Position numbers and translations under genes: made by a program. This document shows, in pieces, positions 6,485 to 13,727 of a stretch of 37,988 bases of DNA. The notes below the pieces were generated by a model that did not search any database, had not been told where the DNA came from, and saw only the letters and a program-made list of their open reading frames with translations. Location of the stretch: positions 1 through 37,988 of IMG/VR virus record IMGVR_UViG_3300031918_000076. One strand, given 5' to 3'. Numbering within the stretch: the first letter of the stretch is position 1; every line of letters starts with the position of its first letter. The DNA comes from a virus.

Positions 6485-6588
6485 GAACCGGAACAGATAC
6501 AGTGTACAGATACTTCCGTTTGAAAACAAGAGTGCTTTCTAACTTCTGACTTGGTAAGGATTTAATGTGCTGGATGATTCTAAAGACC

Positions 6589-6616
6589 ATTATACTCGGT
6601 TTTCACAGTATGTCAA
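6589..6616 (-). promoter_or_regulatory. Strong sigma70-type promoter for early leader
   Basis: TTGACA (6616-6611), 16-bp spacer, TATAAT (6594-6589): both hexamers are consensus. Start expected near 6582, giving a ~390-nt leader with tRNA-like element, terminator and antisense target before the lysozyme gene. The promoter lies just below the integrase stop codon. Confidence 0.85.
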
Positions 6617-6627
6617 TACCCATTATG

Positions 6628-7467
6628 CTAAATCGAGTGTTTTTCCGCGTACACCTTCTGTAAATCCATGTTCACGACGTGAGTATACATCTGTGTAGTT
6701 TGCAGGCTGGCATGGCCCATCATCTCTTGAACGTAGCGCATATTCGTGTTGTTTCTGAGTAGGTTCGTCGCGAATGAGTGCCGTAGCACATGGGGCGTAA
6801 CATGCTTATCTATATGAGCGTTACGGCAAGCAGCTTGCAGCACGAATTGTATGTTTGTCGGTGTCATGCGGCATAGCCCTTGAGTAGAGATGAATAATGC
6901 CGGGTGGTTATCCTTTCGTGTCGCCAGGTACTTTTCAAGGAGTTGCTTTGTCCTGGTGTCTATGAAGCAGAGACGGGGTTTCTTTCCCTTCCCGACTATA
7001 GTAAAGCAGCCGTTTTGTATCATTCCACGGTCGAGAGAGCATAACTCACTGACACGGATGCCAGAAGCGTAAAGCAACGAGATGATTGCTTTACCCCTGA
7101 TTCTAAATGAAGCGTCTATAAGCTGGGTGACTTCTTCGGGGCTGATGAACTTTGGTACTGACTCAGATCGTTTCGGTACTGGTATAAGCTCAGGGTCAAG
7201 CGCATCTATCCCAATTCTTCTGAGGTAGGTGAGTACAACCCTGAGCTTAATGATGTAGCCCCTGACTGTAATGTCTGAGAGGGTTTTTGACATGTCAGCT
7301 TTCCATAACCGTACATGCTCAAATGTAAGCGAACCAATATCTATGTCACCGAGGAACCTCACAAGGCTATGCAGACTTGAGTTATGTGATTCTTCGGTTT
7401 TAGGGCTTTGATTGGTGAAGACAATAACGTCTTCTCGATACCGCTCAAAGGCCTCTGAGATGAGCAT
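6628..7467 (-). CDS. int: Tyrosine recombinase / phage integrase
   Basis: 279 aa, XerC/D-like. It has an N-terminal SAM-like core-binding domain (about 1-100) and a C-terminal catalytic domain with Arg138 (SGIRVSEL), Lys160 (VGKGKKP), His226-x-x-Arg229-His230 (HVLRHSF), His252 (MMGHASL) and nucleophile Tyr261 (QMYTHV), so it looks active. No arm-binding N-terminal domain is obvious, making it compact like Xer enzymes. ATG 7467 follows AAGGA. The neighbouring tRNA 5' half and inverted repeats are candidate sites. No excisionase is recognised. Confidence 0.93.
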   Translation of the reverse strand: MLISEAFERYREDVIVFTNQSPKTEESHNSSLHSLVRFLGDIDIGSLTFEHVRLWKADMSKTLSDITVRGYIIKLRVVLTYLRRIGIDALDPELIPVPKRSESVPKFISPEEVTQLIDASFRIRGKAIISLLYASGIRVSELCSLDRGMIQNGCFTIVGKGKKPRLCFIDTRTKQLLEKYLATRKDNHPALFISTQGLCRMTPTNIQFVLQAACRNAHIDKHVTPHVLRHSFATNLLRNNTNMRYVQEMMGHASLQTTQMYTHVVNMDLQKVYAEKHSI

Positions 7468-7521
7468 ACAGCAATTCCTTTTACCCTCAGTTAATGTGGT
7501 ATAGGTTTTGATGTTTGCCCG

Positions 7522-7547
7522 AGCACTTCTACTATATACCTAGTGCT
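7522..7547. promoter_or_regulatory. Dyad over possible integrase -10 region
   Basis: AGCACT (7522-7527) and AGTGCT (7542-7547) flank an AT-rich centre whose minus strand contains GGTATATAG, a plausible -10. It lies about 60 bp upstream of the integrase start. No good -35 is seen, so an activated or repressed promoter is possible. Inference from position and symmetry only. Confidence 0.3.
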
Positions 7548-7577
7548 TCGGTTTGTTCGTTGTAGTTTTTCCCACTC

Positions 7578-7614
7578 AAAAAGACCTGATTTTTTCTAAC
7601 CCCTGGGGTACAGG
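7578..7614 (-). terminator. Weak terminator candidate after ncRNA
   Basis: Minus strand CCTG ... CAGG encloses an inner ACC/GGT pairing and is followed by TCTTTTT. The stem is short and the loop long, so termination may be partial, which would let some transcripts continue into the integrase. Confidence 0.3.
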
Positions 7615-7850
7615 CTACCTTACGTTTGCACTGGCTCTATAATGAATTCTATTTCATTACCGAATCTGTGCTAAATGTTGGGTTGCCTTGAAGCTAAATC
7701 ATAAAAGATTCAGAACAAGCAACCGAATTGTTAAGTAACAAGGGGTGCGAACTATTTGTTCCCATTCTAACTTGAACCTATTTGTTAGCTGACGCATTAC
7801 GTCACCAGTCCGTATAACGGCCATACGGCTAGCCTCGTATATCCTTGTGG

Positions 7851-8008
7851 CCTTAACAAGTAAACAACTGAGCTCTACACGGTTCATAGACAAATGTCAT
7901 AACTATTCCCGTTCCACGTCTTAATTACCTATATGCGAAAAGGAAACACAAAGCATACCGCATATCGGAGGGCTGCATGCATAGAGCTCAAATATCTACT
8001 TGTTAAGG
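7851..8008. repeat. Imperfect 27-bp inverted repeat
   Basis: Arm 1 (7851-7877) is CCTTAACAAGTA, 6 nt, TGAGCTCTA. Arm 2 (7982-8008) is TAGAGCTCA, 6 nt, TACTTGTTAAGG. 21 of 27 positions pair and the 6-nt spacers coincide. In RNA the arms would close a ~104-nt domain containing further hairpins; in DNA they could be integrase or initiator arm sites. Confidence 0.75.
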
Positions 8009-8214
8009 TGTTCCAGGTTCTTTTACGCGCCCTGGTGGGTAGAATATAACCCTGCCTACGCGGTTTCCGCCCACAACCGTAGTTGTGGACAGAAAGGCCC
8101 CCGCAAAAAAGAGATTCAAAGGTTTCCAGCACATTAAACCTAGTATTACGAGGGCCTTACTATACCTAACGAGATGCCAGATATGGAAATAAGCCCTTTA
8201 TGTACGATGTACAT

Positions 8215-8237
8215 GGGCTACGAGTAGAAGATTCGTA
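8215..8237 (-). repeat. 23-bp inverted repeat, RNA 5'-end copy
   Basis: Exact reverse complement of 6352-6374. Its upper end coincides with the predicted start (about 8236) of the transcript from the 8271-8243 promoter, so the RNA would begin with this segment. It also takes part in a local 7-bp hairpin ACGAGTA/TACTCGT (8220-8242). Confidence 0.85.
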
Positions 8238-8242
8238 CTCGT

Positions 8243-8271
8243 ATAGTACTCGCACATCGGTAGATTGTCAA
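8243..8271 (-). promoter_or_regulatory. Strong sigma70-type promoter for ncRNA/integrase module
   Basis: TTGACA (8271-8266), exactly 17 bp, TACTAT (8248-8243). Start predicted at 8236 plus or minus 2. It sits just after the last late gene and reads toward the noncoding region and integrase. Confidence 0.8.
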
Positions 8272-8299
8272 TGAACGCCTAGTATTGTGATAGTTATTA

Positions 8300-8491
8300 C
8301 TATCCGAAACGGTGGTCACTCAAATATGGCGGGTCAAACTTATCTGATTCGATTCTCACATGTTCTTCCCAAAGGTACTCGGCACGCTTGGCCTCAAATT
8401 CGGGGCTTTGCGTGGTGTTATGGCCTGGGGTGAATAAGATTGCCATTTCAGCAGCAAGCAGGCTTATACGGGCTGTACGTTCGTAGTTCAT
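8300..8491 (-). CDS. Hypothetical protein, last late gene
   Basis: 63 aa from ATG 8491, which shares an A with the upstream stop (TAATG). MNYERTARISLLAAEMAILF... is helical, then polar (HNTTQSPEFEAKRAEYLWEE). The stop codon lies inside a 6-bp hairpin GATAGT/ACTATC (8289-8304). No family recognised. Confidence 0.6.
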   Translation of the reverse strand: MNYERTARISLLAAEMAILFTPGHNTTQSPEFEAKRAEYLWEEHVRIESDKFDPPYLSDHRFG

Positions 8492-8805
8492 TAGAACGCT
8501 TTCTGCCACTCAATCGGTACTGAATTAAGCCGCGCGACATCAGCTAGCGCGATAGACTCGTAGGCTTGCATGTCGTCTTTCTGTAGGAAGTTCATGTTTG
8601 TATGTGCGGGGTAGTTCCCCTCTATCGCTTCTTTGGCTAATTTCTTGTAGAGTTCGCCGCTGCGGCTCATCTCAAATACCCTTGCAGCATTCTCTTCACC
8701 ATCAACATAGACGAAGTTATACATTGAGAGAGTTCCGGCAAACTGAAACAGGACGGTATTCTCCGCACAGGTATCTATCTTTTCACCGTTTATCTTGAGT
8801 CTCAT
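8491..8805 (-). CDS. Hypothetical protein
   Basis: 104 aa beginning MRLKINGEKIDTCAENTVLF. Beta-rich N-terminal half and helical C-terminal half. Start ATG 8805 overlaps the stop of the upstream gene and its stop overlaps the next start, so it belongs to the late operon tail. No recognisable family. Confidence 0.65.
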   Translation of the reverse strand: MRLKINGEKIDTCAENTVLFQFAGTLSMYNFVYVDGEENAARVFEMSRSGELYKKLAKEAIEGNYPAHTNMNFLQKDDMQAYESIALADVARLNSVPIEWQKAF

Positions 8806-9191
8806 GCGACTCTCCCTAAATCTATGTAGGTGACAGTTGGCGGAAGCCCCTCTTGCAAGTATGGAATCTGTGATTGCAGGGCTTCTATCGCAAGAAGATT
8901 CACTTCTTTCTCGATTGGCTTGGCATATTTGAGTCGGTTAGCTGCTTCGAGTAGTGAGCTCAGGCTGTCAATCCCCTTGAACACATCTGTCTGCTCATGG
9001 AATCTATGTGACACCCATTGCAATGAATGAACAAGCGGAACAGGTACAGGTGAAGTTTCCCTGTGACACTGATCGTGGATAGGACGGAAGATAGAACGCG
9101 CGATGAGTCGTTCCCGAATCAGTAGGCTTTCGGGGCGAGCTTCCCATGCCACCCTGTCATGGCACAGGTGGTGGTCATCGCGCTCTATCAT
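8802..9191 (-). CDS. Conserved phage protein, DDHHLCHD type
   Basis: 129 aa. The N-terminus IERDDHHLCHDRVAWEARPE, the IHDQCHRETSPVPVP segment and the C-terminal EALQSQIPYLQEGLPP form a pattern I associate with small conserved proteins of actinobacterial phages. The clustered His, Cys and Asp could bind a metal, but no enzymatic family can be assigned. It follows the holin directly. Confidence 0.6.
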   Translation of the reverse strand: MIERDDHHLCHDRVAWEARPESLLIRERLIARSIFRPIHDQCHRETSPVPVPLVHSLQWVSHRFHEQTDVFKGIDSLSSLLEAANRLKYAKPIEKEVNLLAIEALQSQIPYLQEGLPPTVTYIDLGRVA

Positions 9192-9193
9192 GG

Positions 9194-9376
9194 CTATTTG
9201 CTCGACGTTACATTTATTGCAGCCAAGAGCGATGCAGCTCCGGCAACGCTAGTCCAAACTGAAAAGATAACATCACTGACTACACCTGCTTGATGCAGAG
9301 GAACGATAACTGACGTACCTATAACGACGGCAATGTAGATTGCTGCGCGTACTTTTGGTGATGGGTTGAGTTGCAT
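9194..9376 (-). CDS. Small two-helix holin
   Basis: 60 aa: a short polar N-terminus (MQLNPSPKVR), membrane helix AAIYIAVVIGTSVIVPL, turn, and second helix VASFVWT-like stretch ending SLLAAINVTSSK. Size, two helices and the place directly after the endolysin support a holin. AAGGAG precedes ATG 9376. Confidence 0.65.
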   Translation of the reverse strand: MQLNPSPKVRAAIYIAVVIGTSVIVPLHQAGVVSDVIFSVWTSVAGAASLLAAINVTSSK

Positions 9377-9385
9377 ATTGACTCC

Positions 9386-10069
9386 TTACTTCTTTTTAAA
9401 TACAGGACCGCTAATTTCTACGAAGTTGCTATCGCTGTTCACGATAGTAGGGTGGTTGAGCACCCACTGCGATACGTCATAACAAAGAGCCTTCCATACT
9501 TCATCCGCGCCTTTTGACCAGTTCGGATTACCAGTGCCGGTAGTCCAGTAGGCAACGTCGTTGTCATTAGGTTGATGGCCTAGCCATCCAGTCGAATTAT
9601 GGAAGTTGATTAAATCGCCTTTGTTTGGAAACATTGTATTTCCTCCTTTAACTACTTTTTCAAAATCTATGAAGCCCCTATACCCGTTATTGATATCGGG
9701 AGACAGAGGGCGTATGCCAAGATGAAGATGTGGGCCAGTTGTGAAGCCAGTGTTACCCGTGTATCCGATGAGCTGCCCCTCAGATACGCGTGCGCCTACT
9801 GGTACTGCCCTATTTGAAAGATGCATATACCAAGACTCGTATTCGCCATTGATGACGATGATTTCGCCTGCTGCAAAGCGTCCAGTGTATTTATCTGTTA
9901 CGCCATTCTGTGAAAACTCAACGGTTCCTGATTCAACGGCATAAACAGGTAATGGCGTCGCGGCTTGAAAGTCTGTACCATGGTGTCCTTTTAATCCAAA
10001 TGAAGAGTAATCTATCTCAGTTGATGCGAATGGCTGTGTGACTTCGATATGGTCTAGCGGAAAACGCAT
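9386..10069 (-). CDS. M23 metallopeptidase endolysin
   Basis: 227 aa. Zinc-site motifs of the LytM/M23 fold are present: His29-x-x-x-Asp33 in GHHGTDF and His114-Leu-His116 in GPHLHLG, with His83 in YMHLSN. GTDF and GNTGFTTGPHLHLG are typical. Residues about 145-227 form an extra, Trp-rich C-terminal domain (NKGDLINFHNSTGWLG..., KGADEVWKALC) that may bind the wall. No signal peptide, so release needs the adjacent holins. It would cut peptide cross-links of peptidoglycan. AAGGAG lies before ATG 10069. Confidence 0.88.
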   Translation of the reverse strand: MRFPLDHIEVTQPFASTEIDYSSFGLKGHHGTDFQAATPLPVYAVESGTVEFSQNGVTDKYTGRFAAGEIIVINGEYESWYMHLSNRAVPVGARVSEGQLIGYTGNTGFTTGPHLHLGIRPLSPDINNGYRGFIDFEKVVKGGNTMFPNKGDLINFHNSTGWLGHQPNDNDVAYWTTGTGNPNWSKGADEVWKALCYDVSQWVLNHPTIVNSDSNFVEISGPVFKKK

Positions 10070-10071
10070 GA

Positions 10072-10407
10072 CTACTCCTTTATTTGCTGATTGTTCACTA
10101 CCTGGTTATCGACATGCTGATTTGTAATATGCTTTATGGCATCTAATACGGCCGTTTGATGTTTCTGATTTGCCCTCTGGTTCTCTAGGGCTAATTCTGC
10201 AAGATGCCCGTTTCGTTGTTCAGCTTCTTTAGCTGACTTCTTCGTAGCTACTGCTACTTCTGCCATTGCCTGCGTATTCTTTTCTAGTGACTTAGCGAAT
10301 AATTCATCGCGCTTCTGCTGGCTCTCATCTTTACTCTGTATATATTTAAGGAATACTATCGCCATGATGACTGCTGCTGCTGATGGTCCGAGAGAAGATA
10401 AGTCCAT
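10072..10407 (-). CDS. Membrane-anchored coiled-coil protein (holin-like)
   Basis: 111 aa: one N-terminal membrane helix (GPSAAAVIMAIVFLKYI, about 7-23) followed by a long charged coiled coil (SKDESQQKRDELFAKSLEKN... to residue 110). This is the BhlA/XhlA-like layout of accessory holins. It sits just upstream of the endolysin. A spanin-like or tail-associated role cannot be excluded. Confidence 0.6.
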   Translation of the reverse strand: MDLSSLGPSAAAVIMAIVFLKYIQSKDESQQKRDELFAKSLEKNTQAMAEVAVATKKSAKEAEQRNGHLAELALENQRANQKHQTAVLDAIKHITNQHVDNQVVNNQQIKE

Positions 10408-10408
10408 G

Positions 10409-10906
10409 TTATTGCCCCACTGCTACCCAACTTACATTCTCACCAGTTCTAATTGTTCCGGCTGCATCAAGCAGGTGAATGGTAACTGCCGTTGTAGTAG
10501 GTGCCGACGTTTGCACGACGAATGTCTGGTTGCTGTTCGTTGAAGCCACGGCACAAAGCACAATTGGTGGGTATGTAAATGCAACAGGAAATGTAATAGT
10601 TGTAGGGTCACTAGGAACAGGAATATTTCCAAACTGCAGAAACACATCTTTCGCGCTCGTGTCAGTGTTGTTCGTTCCGGCCGTCTGCCACGAGGCGTCA
10701 CCGGTAGTGCTGCCCTGGCGTCTTCGGATCAATCCATATTTCAATTTTGCCGAAGCAATACTCGCGTCTGCATGATGAACATTTATAATTGCGCCATTTG
10801 CAATACCAGTTCCATCATTAAAACTCGCGTCATTCGTTCCGAGAATGCTCCATTTGGCAGCCGTTGGCTGCTCGCCAGCAATCACTGACCATGCTGCATA
10901 TGACAT
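10409..10906 (-). CDS. Tail fibre tip with H-type-lectin-like domain
   Basis: 165 aa. The N-terminal half (WSVIAGEQPTAAKWSILGTN) looks like a virion attachment segment. The C-terminal half ITFPVAFTYPPIVLCAVAST ... GENVSWVAVGQ matches the beta-sandwich pattern of H-type lectin/gp53-like fibre ends, which recognise surface glycans. Position between tail and lysis genes fits a receptor-binding protein. Overlaps the upstream stop; GAGAGG before ATG 10906. Confidence 0.6.
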   Translation of the reverse strand: MSYAAWSVIAGEQPTAAKWSILGTNDASFNDGTGIANGAIINVHHADASIASAKLKYGLIRRRQGSTTGDASWQTAGTNNTDTSAKDVFLQFGNIPVPSDPTTITFPVAFTYPPIVLCAVASTNSNQTFVVQTSAPTTTAVTIHLLDAAGTIRTGENVSWVAVGQ

Positions 10907-11328
10907 TATTTAATCCTCTCTCTCGTAAATGTTTCAGTAATCTCTCTGTTGCCGCGTACTTTTACCTTTGGTTGCCAGTCAACCTCAATCTGCTTCTGCT
11001 CGATTGCAGCGACTTCATGTGGTAGGAAGGTTCCATCCGGTGATAGTGCTTCTTCAATCTCAGTGCCACGGGTATCATTGCCACAGATGCATTGATAGCC
11101 CATGCTTCCATCGGTTCTTACCCTGCTAGTCAGAAGATTGCTGCCAAAGGCAAGCATGGTGTAGCCATTACGGTTGAGCGGATAGCCCGAGATGTGACCC
11201 TTGACTTCAATGCCAAGGTCTGCCTTACACTTATTGCAAGAGACGACGTACACCTCTTCGTAGTGCTCAGTATAGTAATTCAGGATTGATTGTTCATCGG
11301 TTGGCTCTAACTGTGGTCGTAAAATCAT
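10906..11328 (-). CDS. Zinc-ribbon-like tail-region protein
   Basis: 140 aa with two Cys pairs, VVSCNKCKADLG (about 29-40) and YQCICGNDT (about 79-87), suggesting a zinc ribbon. The C-terminus is basic (KVKVRGNREITETFTRERIK). Located among tail genes; could be a structural accessory or a regulator. No family recognised. Confidence 0.6.
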   Translation of the reverse strand: MILRPQLEPTDEQSILNYYTEHYEEVYVVSCNKCKADLGIEVKGHISGYPLNRNGYTMLAFGSNLLTSRVRTDGSMGYQCICGNDTRGTEIEEALSPDGTFLPHEVAAIEQKQIEVDWQPKVKVRGNREITETFTRERIK

Positions 11329-11370
11329 ATATACCTCTATTAACAGCGTACCCGAGAATGGCTTTTCCTA

Positions 11371-11742
11371 TTAGACGACTACTGTCTGTGTATATGTGTA
11401 GGCGATAGTCCAAGTAGTGACACCAAATGAACCGGAAGAAACATCGACAATGAAGCGGATTGCTTTTGACCCGTCCTTGACTGAGGTATAGCGAATCTGC
11501 GCGCGGATGTTGAGGGTGACAACACCAGATGAGTTTATCTCGGTATATGGGAATGGTAGGACTATATTCCCGAAGCTTCCGACATAGCTTGGTGACGTTG
11601 CTGTTCCGACGATGGATGTGATGACTGCGGTTGCCGGAACTATTACGTCCGTGTAGTAGCTGCCGGCCGCTGCCGCTGAAGATACGACGGCTGTTCCCGA
11701 TTGTGTAACTGTTGCCTGTTGTGTTGATGAACTATTCTGCAT
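11371..11742 (-). CDS. Tail structural protein, hypothetical
   Basis: 123 aa, rich in Ser/Thr/Val/Ala with alternating beta-strand pattern (SYYTDVIVPATAVITSIVGT, VVTLNIRAQIRYTSVKDG, TTWTIAYTYTQTVVV). Low-complexity N-terminus. Behind AAGGAG and between tail tip and fibre genes, so probably a small virion protein. Family unknown. Confidence 0.6.
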   Translation of the reverse strand: MQNSSSTQQATVTQSGTAVVSSAAAAGSYYTDVIVPATAVITSIVGTATSPSYVGSFGNIVLPFPYTEINSSGVVTLNIRAQIRYTSVKDGSKAIRFIVDVSSGSFGVTTWTIAYTYTQTVVV

Positions 11743-11751
11743 GGTGTCTCC

Positions 11752-13380
11752 TTATGGCGCAATCTCATGGGTACCACCGATGGTACTGGTTGCAATGGTG
11801 AAGTACTGCTTTGGTGTGCGTTCTTCGAGCCATACGATATGCTGCATATTGGCGTTATCACTCATCTGTATTTGCTGCCCGACTATGTACACGTTCTTGG
11901 TCTCGTTGTTCGCATCAGGTACGGTTATCTGCCCCCAATCACCTATCTGAAGTTCAGGCCGAGGAAATATGGTCGCTTTGTAGCGTCGCCGTGGTGTGCC
12001 ATATTCCTTTACTAGTGTATAGGCTAGTGAGTATGCGGCAGAGCTGCTCTGTATGTAGTCATTGGATATCGTGAGAGGGTCGCCATTATTCGACGGGTTT
12101 CTTCCGAACGCCTCGATGCTCGTATTATCCATGTAGCGTTGGCTAATCTCGCTCGTCACCTTTGCCGGTGTACCAAGCAACGATATCGACGTAAGGTAGA
12201 TTGGCGCGCTAGTCGGATTCTTGAACGTCATCTTGTACGATGCGCCAAAGAGGTAGACCGATGTCAACACAAGGGTTGATGACATATCGGTACCCGTTCC
12301 ATCACTTGCAGTGTTCGCGGTGTATGAACTGATAGTGTCTTGTGATGGCGATGGGGGCTTCACATTGGTCACGGGTAACTCACCGTATGAATCAGAAAAT
12401 CCTGCGAATATTGATAGCTCACTGTTTGCAGCGATAAGTGTTGCGCTGCTGAGCGTCCATAGCTGCTGATATCCTTGGATAGATCGAGGCTTTGCCGTCA
12501 CGATGACGTCGTTAATGACCGGCGTGTTCTCATATTCAAGGTTTACGATGTTCGTATAATTAAGCTGGAATTGACTCGTACCAGAGGTAGTAACGAAATG
12601 CTGGCGGTTCCAGAAGCGTGGTAATCCATTCTCATCCGCAAACATAAGCCCCTGCTCTGCCGTCACGATATCATTCATGATGTCGCCAAACTTGCGGTCC
12701 GCTAGTGAAACGTAGCCATAGCTCGACTGCAAACCCTGGTCGAGTACATACTGGTTGCTCGATAGCCCGATTGTCTGGAACATATATTGGAATATCTGGT
12801 CTGCTCTGACGTTCGCTAGGTAGCCAGATGTCGTCGTAGCAACGCCGCTCGTTGTTGTGCCAGAGGTTGTTATGCTGTACTTCTGCACATAATCCATAAT
12901 GTCGTATGCATGGAGTGTCATTTTTCGGTCATTTATGGTGAGCTCAGGTTGGCCGGTATAGCCAGAGAACTGCATGAGGCTTTCGTTTCCGATGGCTGCG
13001 CTTATCTTTATTGGTCTGTTTGGTAGTATGCCCGAGCCAATAGTAGCGTCTTTTCCAGGAAGAAATAGTCCTGAGGTATTATCGAGCTGCACGTCTGCCT
13101 GAGCCATTATCATTCCAAATGGATATTGCCCGAGCGTCCGTGATACTGACCAGTTCATGACGTTTGATGAATAATCGGTAAACTGATATCGGTCAAAGAA
13201 TGCGGGGAATGCGCCCGCGCTCTTGATGCTGTCTCCTCCGCCGATGGTACTTGTACCTATAGTGAAGAAGCCTGCAGTAGTAGCGACCCGTTGCCATGCG
13301 ATAAGTACGCCGAAATTGACCTGCCTGAAAGCTGCCTGTACGTTCGTCAGATAGCCACTGGTAGTCGTAGCCTGAGACAT
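11752..13380 (-). CDS. Tail tip / baseplate protein
   Basis: 542 aa. It follows the Dit-like gene and precedes the fibre genes, the place of the tail-tip hub. FSGYTGQPELTINDRKMTLHAYDIMDYVQKY resembles the hub-type domain of siphovirus tail proteins. It has internal echoes: ATTTSGYLTNV near the N-terminus and ATTTSGYLANV near residue 185, FTIGTSTIGG near residue 39 and FTIATSTIGG near the C-terminus. No protease or hydrolase motif seen. Confidence 0.65.
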   Translation of the reverse strand: MSQATTTSGYLTNVQAAFRQVNFGVLIAWQRVATTAGFFTIGTSTIGGGDSIKSAGAFPAFFDRYQFTDYSSNVMNWSVSRTLGQYPFGMIMAQADVQLDNTSGLFLPGKDATIGSGILPNRPIKISAAIGNESLMQFSGYTGQPELTINDRKMTLHAYDIMDYVQKYSITTSGTTTSGVATTTSGYLANVRADQIFQYMFQTIGLSSNQYVLDQGLQSSYGYVSLADRKFGDIMNDIVTAEQGLMFADENGLPRFWNRQHFVTTSGTSQFQLNYTNIVNLEYENTPVINDVIVTAKPRSIQGYQQLWTLSSATLIAANSELSIFAGFSDSYGELPVTNVKPPSPSQDTISSYTANTASDGTGTDMSSTLVLTSVYLFGASYKMTFKNPTSAPIYLTSISLLGTPAKVTSEISQRYMDNTSIEAFGRNPSNNGDPLTISNDYIQSSSAAYSLAYTLVKEYGTPRRRYKATIFPRPELQIGDWGQITVPDANNETKNVYIVGQQIQMSDNANMQHIVWLEERTPKQYFTIATSTIGGTHEIAP

Positions 13381-13382
13381 GG

Positions 13383-13727
13383 CTATTGCTCCCTAATTCT
13401 TACCGTAAATGGTCTGTAGAGGCTCGCGCCTGGTACATATTCCGACTCACTAAAATATGGCAGCCCCGAGAACGTGAATACGCCCCCTGAGTAGCTAGCC
13501 TGGTCATTGTAGTATACGCAGCCCGATCCTGTCGTGAACGCCGCTATGAGCTGCTGGTACTGCGTAGGAGCAACCATATCATAGGTGAGCGTCGCCTGTT
13601 TCTTCTGACCGATACGGTTGCGCTGCAGGCCGCCTGCGATGGCTTGGTTTTCGGATTGAATCTGTACATACTCTTCTCGGAGTGATGTTGGCTGTTGGAT
13701 GGTAGTGCTATTGATTAGAACGCTCAT
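13383..13727 (-). CDS. Distal tail protein-like (Dit-like)
   Basis: 114 aa. Start ATG 13727 shares an A with the tape measure stop (TAATG) and is preferred over an upstream in-frame start. SLREEYVQIQSENQAIAGG..., GQKKQATLTYDMVAPTQYQQ and the YRPFTVRIREQ ending give a compact beta protein located directly after the tape measure. Position is the main evidence. Confidence 0.6.
   Translation of the reverse strand: MSVLINSTTIQQPTSLREEYVQIQSENQAIAGGLQRNRIGQKKQATLTYDMVAPTQYQQLIAAFTTGSGCVYYNDQASYSGGVFTFSGLPYFSESEYVPGASLYRPFTVRIREQ

Larger units (their letters stand above)
7578..8236 (-). ncRNA. Candidate large structured noncoding RNA (~660 nt)
   Basis: Transcription from the 8271-8243 promoter should start near 8236. 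No credible gene follows until the integrase at 7467: the two small open frames inside lack ribosome sites and family features. The RNA would be densely folded. Hairpins include CCACAAC-CGTA-GTTGTGG (8071-8088), GCGG/CCGC (8060-8070), CCAGG/CCTGG (8013-8035), ATATGCG/CGCATAT (7931-7965), CCGTAT/ATACGG (near 7810-7828), GGTTGC/GCAACC (7681-7724) and TAATGAA/TTCATTA (7640-7659), plus a long-range 21/27-nt pairing between 7982-8008 and 7851-7877. A weak terminator (CCTG...CAGG plus U-run) sits at 7614-7578. Phage-borne large ornate RNAs such as GOLLD and ROOL are the known analogues; I cannot test membership. Confidence 0.5.

Noticed and set aside
6387-6560. Complete, intron-containing or permuted tRNA at the tRNA-like element
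   Set aside because: I looked for a 3' anticodon stem, a T-arm and a TCGCGGC acceptor partner on both sides. Upstream CCGGTTCGCCGCG looks tempting but cannot form a T-arm, and nothing downstream pairs with the acceptor.
7638-7643. Plus-strand promoter with TATAAT at 7638
   Set aside because: No acceptable -35 at 16-18 bp and no plus-strand gene follows. The hexamer is part of the TAATGAA/TTCATTA hairpin (7640-7659).
7699-7893. 64-codon frame in the control region as a Cro-like protein
   Set aside because: No ribosome binding site before the ATG pair, no convincing helix-turn-helix, and it lies within the strongly folding noncoding segment. Kept only as a possible refutation of the ncRNA idea.
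7929-8132. 67-codon GTG-start frame on the minus strand
   Set aside because: No ribosome binding site, erratic composition with scattered Cys/Trp/Arg and no family. It overlaps several perfect hairpins better explained as RNA structure.
6352-8237. Insertion sequence or transposon bounded by the 23-bp inverted repeats
   Set aside because: The enclosed gene is a tyrosine recombinase with integrase features, not a transposase. No target-site duplication is seen outside the repeats.
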